DNA from: Bacillota bacterium
GTDB lineage: Bacteria; Bacillota; Sulfobacillia; Symbiobacteriales; ZC4RG38
Direction of reading: 5' to 3'
Assembly: GCA_021890795.1 (NCBI GenBank)
Contig: JAKKUO010000001.1
Coordinates: forward strand, 124,001 to 188,000
Length of the DNA: 64,000 bases
The translations under genes and the position numbers were made by a program. Positions 45,225 through 51,472 of the stretch are shown here, in pieces; the first letter of the stretch is position 1; each line of letters begins with the position of its first letter. Below the pieces are notes generated by a model. The model had not been told where the DNA came from. It did no database searches and was given only the letters and a program-made list of their open reading frames with translations.

Positions 45225-45264
45225 GGGCAGGCCGGGGACCAAATCCCCGGCCTGCCCTGCTTTT
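45225..45264. terminator. terminator between convergent mtaD and ybjQ-like genes
   Basis: A perfect 14-bp stem GGGCAGGCCGGGGA (45225-45238) / TCCCCGGCCTGCCC (45244-45257), loop CCAAA, then TGCTTTT. Confidence 0.88.
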
Positions 45265-45291
45265 CGGCGGTCCGGATGGACCGCCGCTCAC

Positions 45292-45612
45292 CTACCCGAG
45301 CCGGACCGCGGTGCCGCTGGCGGTGACCATCAGCATCCCGTTGCCCTGGCCCAGGACCTCGTAGTCGATATCGACCCCCACCACCGCATCGGCCCCCAGC
45401 CGCCGGGCCTGCTCGGCCATCTCCGCCAGGGCCACCTGCCGGGCCTCCTGGAGCTTGGACTCATAGGTCCCGGCCCGGCCGCCGAAGAAGTCCGCCAGGC
45501 CGGCCACGAAGTCCCGGAAGACGTTGGCGCCCATGATCGCCTCGCCGGCGACGATACCCAGGTACTCCCGGATGGGCCGGCCCTCCACCGTAGGGGTTGT
45601 GGTCAGAAGCAC
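45292..45612 (-). CDS. YbjQ/UPF0145 family protein
   Basis: 106 aa. GTG at 45612 lies 5 nt after GGGAGAGG; a GTG two codons earlier abuts that site. The sequence has the family pattern: [18 protein letters not shown] at the N-terminus and [13 protein letters not shown] in the middle. The family is a small homopentameric fold, sometimes called heavy-metal-binding, of unknown biochemical role. It is next to, but separated by a hairpin from, the sulfide-oxidation operon on the same strand. Confidence 0.9.
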   Translation of the reverse strand: MLLTTTPTVEGRPIREYLGIVAGEAIMGANVFRDFVAGLADFFGGRAGTYESKLQEARQVALAEMAEQARRLGADAVVGVDIDYEVLGQGNGMLMVTASGTAVRLG

Positions 45613-45660
45613 CCGCACCTCTCCCTTGCCTGCAAGGTGGTTCCACAGAAAGAGACAGCG

Positions 45661-45690
45661 AGGCCGGGCCCGAAGGTTCGGACCCGGCCT
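45661..45690 (-). terminator. terminator after the sqr-tusA operon
   Basis: 14-bp stem with one G-U on the minus strand (45661-45674 with 45677-45690) and a 2-nt gap (a larger loop in practice). Downstream on the minus strand comes TGTCTCTTTCTG, a moderate U-rich tail. Confidence 0.6.
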
Positions 45691-45744
45691 GAAAAGGGCG
45701 GGGGTCGGCGGTGGCCGGCCCGACCGCCCGGATACCGCCCGTGG

Positions 45745-45972
45745 CTACCGGAGCTTCCGGACGACGATCTCGTCGTAGCCCTCGTGCTCGATGACACCGA
45801 CCAGCTCGTGGCCCGCCTTCTGGACCCACAGGGGGATGTCACGCTTGGAACCGGAGTCGGTGGAGAGGACGGCGATGGTCTCGCCCACCTTGGCCTCCTT
45901 GACGGCCCGGATGAGCTCCATCATCGGGCCCGGGCAGAAGCTGCCCCGGGCGTCGATTACCTTGTCCGCCAT
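45745..45972 (-). CDS. tusA: TusA-family sulfur carrier protein
   Basis: 75 aa, with the sulfur-accepting Cys in the CPxP motif FCPGPMMEL (residues 13-21). TusA-like proteins carry persulfide sulfur between enzymes. ATG at 45972 follows GGAGGTGAT. Last gene of the sqr-DUF1641-dsrE-tusA operon, where it probably receives sulfur from the DsrE-like partner in sulfide/sulfane oxidation rather than serving tRNA thiolation. Confidence 0.95.
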   Translation of the reverse strand: MADKVIDARGSFCPGPMMELIRAVKEAKVGETIAVLSTDSGSKRDIPLWVQKAGHELVGVIEHEGYDEIVVRKLR

Positions 45973-46001
45973 GGTCAGATCACCTCCAGGGCCTGGAAAA
46001 A

Positions 46002-46418
46002 CTAGATGAAGAGGGTCATCTTGCCTTCCTTGGCGGTGGTGATGAACTCGCCGACGCCCACCACCCCGTCGACCACGTCCTCCAGGTCCTCAAGCTTCAG
46101 GCCGAAAAGGTCCATGGTCATGCCGCAGGCGTAGACCTTGACGTTGCCCAGCTCCTTGGCGGTGCGGAGGTTGTCGAGAAAGCTTGGCACCTTCTTCTCC
46201 GCCATGATCTGCTTCATCTGCTCCGCCATGGCCTCGTACTCCTTGCTGATGGGTAGGGACTGGGCAGCGCCCTTCCGGAAGGCCAAGAGCCCCCAGAAGG
46301 TGAGGAAGATGTTCACCTCCAGCCCCATGGCCACAGCGCCGGACGCCAGGATCCCCACGGGCATCAGCTTGTCCAGGGTACCGGAAAAGACCACCATCGA
46401 GAGCCTCTCCTGCGCCAT
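46002..46418 (-). CDS. DsrE2-like sulfurtransferase
   Basis: 138 aa. ATG at 46418 follows GGAGGT by 7 nt. DsrE/DsrF/DrsH-like fold: the N-terminal [20 protein letters not shown] segment is followed by a long hydrophobic helix ([22 protein letters not shown]). The conserved Cys is in [18 protein letters not shown]. DsrE2-type proteins are often membrane-associated and hand sulfane sulfur to TusA. tusA follows after 29 nt. Confidence 0.92.
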   Translation of the reverse strand: MAQERLSMVVFSGTLDKLMPVGILASGAVAMGLEVNIFLTFWGLLAFRKGAAQSLPISKEYEAMAEQMKQIMAEKKVPSFLDNLRTAKELGNVKVYACGMTMDLFGLKLEDLEDVVDGVVGVGEFITTAKEGKMTLFI

Positions 46419-46440
46419 CGTCGACACCTCCGTTCCAGGT

Positions 46441-46995
46441 TTACCGGTCATCCGAAAGGGCCTTCGGCACGTGCCTGGCCACCGCCAGCAGGAACTTGAG
46501 GCTCCGCTGGACCTCCGGGTCCCGGAGAGCCCGGATCAGGCCGAAAAGCCCCAGCCGGCCGGGGTCGGCGGCGGCCTCCGCCCCGGCCTGGCGGAGGGCC
46601 GCTGCGAGGGCGGGGGCCCGGTCCGCCAGCCCGGAGCTGACCGCCAGGTCCCCCACCTCGGCCACGGACCGGAGGGTATCCGCCGCCCGCTGCACCATGG
46701 CATCGCTGAGGGAGTGGTTCAGGGCCCCGAGGGCCCCGGCCAGGTCCAGGAGCAGGTCCAGGGCGCCGGTCCGGTCCAACTCTTCCAGCCGCCGGAGCAG
46801 CCGGGTGAGGGCCGGGGCGCTGGTGCGGACCTGCTCGGCCAGGGCCAGCACCTCCGGGCTGGTCAGGGTGTCCAGCACGTTGCCGAGCCGCTCCGCCAGG
46901 GTCGCCAGCCGGTCGACGGTCCCCGGGGTGAGGGCGGCCTCGACCGCCCCGGCCAGACCCCTGGCCTCCTCCATTGCCTGCGCTCTCGCCTCCAC
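46441..46995 (-). CDS. DUF1641 protein
   Basis: 184 aa, almost wholly helical and Leu/Ala-rich, with the DUF1641 ending LFGLIRALRDPEVQRSLKFLLAV... (residues ~149-175). DUF1641 proteins recur beside sulfide:quinone reductases, formate dehydrogenase-like and DsrE genes; the role is unknown and may be a membrane-associated scaffold. It starts 12 nt after the sqr stop and ends 22 nt before dsrE starts, so it is the second gene of the operon. Confidence 0.88.
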   Translation of the reverse strand: MEARAQAMEEARGLAGAVEAALTPGTVDRLATLAERLGNVLDTLTSPEVLALAEQVRTSAPALTRLLRRLEELDRTGALDLLLDLAGALGALNHSLSDAMVQRAADTLRSVAEVGDLAVSSGLADRAPALAAALRQAGAEAAADPGRLGLFGLIRALRDPEVQRSLKFLLAVARHVPKALSDDR

Positions 46996-47007
46996 GGGAT
47001 CCCCTCC

Positions 47008-48150
47008 CTATAGGACGGCCTTGAGGTTCAGCCAGTGGATCCGGTTATAGGCCTGCTTGAGGAGATGGACCCACCGGGTCGGCGGCGTCACCTGCGGCGG
47101 GTGGGTGTAGTCGAAAGTGATGTAGGTGGCACGGTCCAGGCCCGTTTCGATGAAGCAGAAGGCCTTGCCGTTGTACCGGTGGGATGGGCTCCCGCCGGTG
47201 AGGAGGCTGACCAGGTTCGCCGCCAGCACCTCCGCCTGGAAGTGGGCCACGGAACCGGCCTTGGAGACGGGAAGCCCCGTGGCGTCCCCGATGGCGAAGA
47301 TGTTGTCGTAGGGGCCCACCTGCAGGGTGTGCCGGTCGGTCGGAATCCAGGTGTCGCCCCCGGTCAGCCCCGAGTCCCGAGCCAGGGTGTCGCCCCGGTG
47401 CGGGGGAATCACCACCAGCAGGTCGTAACCCAGGGTGGTCCCCTCGAGGGAGGTGACCTCCTGCTTCACCGGGTCCACCGACTCCAGGTTGAAGAAGGTC
47501 TCCAACCGGATCCCCCGCTTTTCGAACTCCGCGGCCGCCCAGTCGGCAACACTTTCGATGCTGTGGGCCCGGCCCAGGGGGAAGGCGTAGACGATCTCGG
47601 TCTTGTCCCGGATCCCCCGCTCCCGGGTCCACTCGTCGAGCAGGAAGGTGAACTCCAGGGGCGCCACCGGGCACTTGTGGGGCAGCCCCGCGGCGATGAC
47701 CACCCGGCCGCCGGAGAACCGGGCCAGGGTCTCCCGGAGCCGGAGCGCCCCGTCGACGGTGTAGAACCAGTGGCCTCCCTCCGCCAGGCCGGGCACCTGG
47801 GCCACGTCGACGTGAGAGCCGGTCGCCAGCACCAGGTAGTCGTAGGTGAGCCGCCGGCCGCCCCGGGTGGTCACGGTCCGGGTCTCAGGGTCGATCCGCT
47901 CCGCCCGGTCGTGGAGGAAGGTGACGCCGGGCACCAGGAGGTCCCGCACCGGCCGGATGAGGTCCTGGAGCTGCACCCGGCCGAAGGGAATGTAGAGGAG
48001 CCCCGGCTGGTAGAGGTACTCGTCCCGGTCACCCAGCAACGTGACCCGGACCTCACCCCGGGCGATCTCCCGGGCCAGTTGCCGGGCCACCTGGTTGGAG
48101 AGCATCAGCCCACCGGTGCCTGCGCCGACCACCAAGAGTTCCTTGGCCAT
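47008..48150 (-). CDS. sqr: sulfide:quinone reductase-like FAD oxidoreductase
   Basis: 380 aa. ATG at 48150 (MAKELLVVGAGTGGLMLSNQ) follows GGGGGAGAG. FAD loop GAGTGG; second dinucleotide segment YDYLVLATGSHVD; C-terminal FAD contact FAIGDATGLPVSKAGSVAHFQ. The redox cysteines expected of SQR are C160 (PHKCPVAPLEF) and C332 (KAFCFIETG); the third cysteine near residue 128 of some types is missing. It oxidises sulfide to polysulfide and reduces quinone at the membrane. First gene of the operon with DUF1641, DsrE-like and TusA, with a strong promoter. Confidence 0.92.
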   Translation of the reverse strand: MAKELLVVGAGTGGLMLSNQVARQLAREIARGEVRVTLLGDRDEYLYQPGLLYIPFGRVQLQDLIRPVRDLLVPGVTFLHDRAERIDPETRTVTTRGGRRLTYDYLVLATGSHVDVAQVPGLAEGGHWFYTVDGALRLRETLARFSGGRVVIAAGLPHKCPVAPLEFTFLLDEWTRERGIRDKTEIVYAFPLGRAHSIESVADWAAAEFEKRGIRLETFFNLESVDPVKQEVTSLEGTTLGYDLLVVIPPHRGDTLARDSGLTGGDTWIPTDRHTLQVGPYDNIFAIGDATGLPVSKAGSVAHFQAEVLAANLVSLLTGGSPSHRYNGKAFCFIETGLDRATYITFDYTHPPQVTPPTRWVHLLKQAYNRIHWLNLKAVL

Positions 48151-48217
48151 GCGACTCTCCCCCTGATCGCCTGAGGATGTGCGGAGAACGTAGGAGCAGT
48201 AGGAGCCGGACACCTCC

Positions 48218-48246
48218 ATAATACCCGTACCCGTACAGGTATGCAA
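48218..48246 (-). promoter_or_regulatory. sqr operon promoter with embedded operator
   Basis: On the minus strand: TTGCAT (48241-48246), 17 nt, TATTAT (48218-48223). The inverted repeat ATACC (48221-48225) / GGTAT (48238-48242) fills the spacer and overlaps both hexamers. Tandem CCCGTA units (48224-48235) lie within. The position suggests repression, perhaps by a persulfide- or metal-sensing CsoR/CstR-type regulator (inference). Confidence 0.75.
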
Positions 48247-48530
48247 GGGGCCTGTGATGCAAGAGGCCTGTGGCACCGCTCGGTCATCCCACTTCGCTAC
48301 CGGGGCTCCGGCGCAGCGATCCCAGGGAGAGGCTTCCTCGCATGCCCCCCGTCGGGCCCAGCATTCCCGGGGGGCTATCGGCCGCCGGAGTCCGGGGGGT
48401 GCACCGGTCCCGGCCCGACGCAGGCGGGGTCTACTGTGGGAGCCCCTGCCGGCATAATCCTGGCAGAGATGCGGTTGGCGTTGGTGGGGTGCCAGGGGCG
48501 AATCGGGGTAACAAGGGGAGGAGAAGCGGG
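48247..48530. other. intergenic region upstream of the beta-propeller gene
   Basis: GC-rich sequence between the sqr promoter and the gene at 48531. CATAAT at 48453-48458 could be a -10 element, but no -35 stands at the right distance. Nothing else recognised. Confidence 0.4.
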
Positions 48531-49547
48531 GTGGCAGGCGGGCGGATCGGGCAGGCCTTGGGCCTGCTGGGGGGATTGGCCCTCCTGGCGGCGGTGCACC
48601 TGGAGGGAGCCGTCCGGACCGTGGCCGGGGCGCCAGCGGGGGTTTTCGGGGTGTTTCCGGCAGCAGCCCCGGTGGCCAACCCCGGGGCAGCAGGGGAGGG
48701 GAACCCGGCCCCGCCCCTCCGGCCGGCAGGCAAGCCCCGGTCCCTTACCCAGGGGACCGGGCTGGACGGGTTTCCGGACTGGTCGCCGGACGGCCGGCAG
48801 ATCGCTTTCATGCGGGACGGGCGGATCTGGCTCCTCCCCGCCGCGGGGGGTGAGCCCCGGCCCATCACCGGGGGCGGCCGAGGGTGGGATGTGGCCCCGG
48901 CCTGGTCCCCCGACGGCCGCCGGATCGCGGTGGTCCGGCTGGACCCGGAGGAGGAGGGACCGACCCGGGTGGTACTCGTCGACCCGGCCGCCGGGCGGGA
49001 GGAAGAGGTCCTCTCCACCCGGGAGCCGGTGGGGTACCTGGCCTGGGCACCCCACGGAGGCGCCATCGCCTACACCGCCGGTTCCCGGCTGGAGGTGTTG
49101 GAACTGGAAAGCCGGCGGGCCCGGATCCTGGTCCGGGTCGGCCCGGAGGAGGACCTCCTGGCCGGAGGCCTGGCCTGGAGCCCCGACGGCCAGTGGCTCC
49201 TCTACGCCGTCGGCCCCAGACGACCCGGAGGCGGGCGGTACAACCTCTTCCGGGTGCCGGCGGCCGGGGGTACCCCCGAGGCTCTGACCCAGGACGGGGG
49301 ACTGATGCCCGCCCTCGCCCCCGACGGCCGGCGCCTGGCCTACCGGCGGCCCGCCTCCCCGGCGGGGATTGTGGTCATGGACCTGGTCACCGGGACCTCG
49401 GCCTTCTGGGCCCAGGACAGCGGCGGGGTCCGGCACTTCCATCCCCGCTGGTCCCCGGACGGGCAGCGGCTCGCCCTCTCCCGGCTGTCGCTCCAGGGGA
49501 AGGGCGGCAACGTGCACCTTTCCTCCCACCTGGTCGTACTCCAGTAG
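48531..49547 (+). CDS. TolB-like PD40 beta-propeller protein with N-terminal membrane anchor
   Basis: 338 aa. GTG 48531 lies 8 nt after GGGGAGGAG; the longer in-frame version starts in intergenic sequence. Hydrophobic N-terminus (ALGLLGGLALLAAVHLEG) is a signal peptide or anchor, followed by a Pro/Gly-rich linker. Five or six PD40/WD40-like blades each show a WSPDGR-type turn (WSPDGRQIAF, WSPDGRRIAVV, WAPHGGAIAYT, WSPDGQWLLYA, LAPDGRRLAYR, WSPDGQRLALS). Such propellers usually mediate protein contacts outside the membrane. No partner gene is evident. Confidence 0.85.
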   Translation: MAGGRIGQALGLLGGLALLAAVHLEGAVRTVAGAPAGVFGVFPAAAPVANPGAAGEGNPAPPLRPAGKPRSLTQGTGLDGFPDWSPDGRQIAFMRDGRIWLLPAAGGEPRPITGGGRGWDVAPAWSPDGRRIAVVRLDPEEEGPTRVVLVDPAAGREEEVLSTREPVGYLAWAPHGGAIAYTAGSRLEVLELESRRARILVRVGPEEDLLAGGLAWSPDGQWLLYAVGPRRPGGGRYNLFRVPAAGGTPEALTQDGGLMPALAPDGRRLAYRRPASPAGIVVMDLVTGTSAFWAQDSGGVRHFHPRWSPDGQRLALSRLSLQGKGGNVHLSSHLVVLQ

Positions 49548-49566
49548 AGTGGGGGGTGGTGCACCC

Positions 49567-49920
49567 ATGGCCGGGATCCTCGACCTGGCCACCCGGCTGG
49601 GCAAGGCCCTGAAGGAGAGCCCGGAGAACCAGGCCTACCAGGCCGCTTACAAGAGGGCCAAGGCCGACCGCAAGGCCGAAGCGCTGCTGAAGGACCTGGC
49701 CCGCCGGCAGATGGAAATGGCCGCTGCCCCGGGGCAGCGGCCGGATCCGGCGAAAGTGAAGGAGCTGGAGCAACTGGCCAAGGCCGCCCAGGCCAATCCC
49801 GTCGCCCGGGAGTACCTGGAGGCGGAGGCCCGGTTGAACCAGCTTTGGTACGAGATCCTCCGGGCGGTGGCCCGGGCCCTGGGGGCGGAACTGCCCCGGA
49901 CCCCGGGCGCCAGGGGATAA
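49567..49920 (+). CDS. YlbF-family regulator
   Basis: 117 aa, all helical. ATG 49567 follows a G-rich GTGGGGGGTGG site; an in-frame extension lies inside the preceding gene. The sequence (LATRLGKALKESPENQAYQ then YKRAKADRKAEALLKD) matches the YlbF/YmcA family, which in Bacillus controls RNase Y, competence and sporulation. In B. subtilis YlbF acts with YmcA and YaaT in a complex with Fe-S clusters. Convergent with comB. Confidence 0.85.
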   Translation: MAGILDLATRLGKALKESPENQAYQAAYKRAKADRKAEALLKDLARRQMEMAAAPGQRPDPAKVKELEQLAKAAQANPVAREYLEAEARLNQLWYEILRAVARALGAELPRTPGARG

Positions 49921-49928
49921 GGCCGCGA

Positions 49929-50729
49929 TCATGCGGCGGTGATCCGCCCCTCCCGGTAGCAGGGAGCCACCGGGAGGACATCGAGCCGGGCGCACCAGTC
50001 CAGGTCGGCGGCCAGCCCGAGCTCCAGAAGCCGCCGGCCATGGTCGGTCTGGCGGAAGAGCTCGGCCAGCCGGCCCTCCCAGTGCCTGAAAAGGGCGACC
50101 GCGGCCAGGGCGAGATCGTTTCCCGGCACCCCGATCCCCCTGGCCGCTAGCCCATCCACCAGGGCGCCCGCGCCCACGACGTCCTCGAGGGAGAAGGCCC
50201 CCTGGCCGCCGGCGCAGACCACCGCGACGTCGGCGCCCAGGGCCGCCAGCCGGTCCACCACCGCGGCCCGGTTGACCAGGGCGGCGAGGTAGACCGGCCC
50301 GAGGGCGGCGGCCCGGAGGATCGCCCGGGTACCGTTCGTGGTGGTCACGTAGATCTCCCGGCCCCGGACCCGCTCCGGAGTCATCTCCCGGGGGGAGTTC
50401 CCCAGGTCAAAGCCGGGAATCTGTACACCGCCCCGTTCCCCAGCCAGGAGGGGCGGGAGGTGCGGCCCCGCCCCGGGGGAGCCGGGAAGACCGGCGGAGC
50501 CGGAGGAGTCCGGTTTGCCGGAGGAGCCGGTGGCCGTGGCAGCCGCCGCGGCCCGGCGGGCCTCCTCAGGCTCGAGGTAAGGCACCACGGCCCGGGCCCC
50601 GGCCCAGAGGGCCTGGGCGATGGTGCTGGTGGCCCGGAGGACGTCGATGGCCACTGCGGCGCCCACCCGCGGCGGGTCCGCGGGCAGGTCGGCGGGGGTA
50701 GCGTACACCCAGATGCGCAGGTCGAACAC
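49929..50729 (-). CDS. comB: ComB-family 2-phosphosulfolactate phosphatase
   Basis: 266 aa. The family hydrolyses 2-phosphosulfolactate, a step of coenzyme M synthesis in methanogens; many bacteria carry ComB without making coenzyme M. Motifs: VAIDVLRATSTIAQAL (N-terminus), GNSPREMTPERVRG, TTTNGTRAIL, VVCAGGQGAFSLEDVVGAGAL and GNDLALAAVALF. A Gly/Ser/Pro-rich insertion lies near residues 66-92. Start: GTG 50729 is adjacent to its Shine-Dalgarno GGGAGG, with no spacer; a CTG three codons later has ideal spacing and may be the real start. Confidence 0.9.
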   Translation of the reverse strand: MFDLRIWVYATPADLPADPPRVGAAVAIDVLRATSTIAQALWAGARAVVPYLEPEEARRAAAAATATGSSGKPDSSGSAGLPGSPGAGPHLPPLLAGERGGVQIPGFDLGNSPREMTPERVRGREIYVTTTNGTRAILRAAALGPVYLAALVNRAAVVDRLAALGADVAVVCAGGQGAFSLEDVVGAGALVDGLAARGIGVPGNDLALAAVALFRHWEGRLAELFRQTDHGRRLLELGLAADLDWCARLDVLPVAPCYREGRITAA

Positions 50730-50958
50730 CTCCCGATGGCAGGCGGTACCGCCCCGCCCGGGCGATCACCCGGCCCCGGGGGCGTCACCGGCGAACCGGC
50801 GGTCCCGCCGGCGGGAGCAGCCGGCCGACGACCGGTCCCTTGCTCCCATGGTAGGGGATGCCCGCCTCCCTGGGAAGGGGCAGCGAAGAGACAAGTTGTT
50901 GACGGAAGGGGCATATCCTCACCGGGAGAGCCCTTGTCCCGGTGGAGGGGGAGTGGCC

Positions 50959-51357
50959 ATGCCTTTCTGGGCGCGCTTTCTCGTCGGCAGCGGCTCCGGC
51001 GCCGCGGTGGCCCTCCTGGGGACCCTGGTGGTAGCCCTCTGGCGGGTCGGCTGGCCCGAGGACGGAACCCGGGTCTGGGCCTTTGCTCTGAGTGGGGCCC
51101 TGTGGGGACAGCTCCTGGTCTTCTGGGCGCTCAATGCCGCCAGCCTGGTCGCCGGCGGGGTACTGGCCGGCCTCAGCGGCTGGGTTCCGGGCCGGTGTGC
51201 GGCTCTCATCGGGGCCGTAGCGGCCCTGGGCTACGGCAGCCTCGTCGGCATCCGGGCGGGGCTTCCCGCGCTCCGGGTCCTGCCCGATGCGGCGCTCCTG
51301 GCCGCGGTGCTGGTCCTGGCCGGCGCTGTCAGCATCGCGGTCCAGGACCGGCTCTGA
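50959..51357 (+). CDS. small hypothetical membrane protein, four helices
   Basis: 132 aa, not recognised. ATG 50959 follows GGAGGGGGAG. Four predicted membrane helices (FLVGSGSGAAVALLGTLVVA, then LWGQLLVFWALNAASLVAGG, AALIGAVAALGYGSLVGI and AALLAAVLVLAGAVSIAV). The layout resembles other 4-helix proteins of spore formers (TIGR04086-like at 57.4 kb), but no family assignment is made. It has its own 230-base upstream gap, in which TTGACG at 50899 lacks a matching -10. Confidence 0.75.
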   Translation: MPFWARFLVGSGSGAAVALLGTLVVALWRVGWPEDGTRVWAFALSGALWGQLLVFWALNAASLVAGGVLAGLSGWVPGRCAALIGAVAALGYGSLVGIRAGLPALRVLPDAALLAAVLVLAGAVSIAVQDRL

Positions 51358-51472
51358 TCTCCGCCGGTGAGGCCTGGGATCCCGGGAGAGGCCCACCGGC
51401 AGGATCCCGGGGCCGCCTGGGCGAATCGGTATGGGCCGGCGTCCACCCGACCCGGCGGAAGGGAGCCAGCCC

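Noticed and set aside
50896-50927. TTGTTGACG as a promoter for the membrane protein gene at 50959
   Set aside because: No -10 element at correct spacing; CATATCC is too close.
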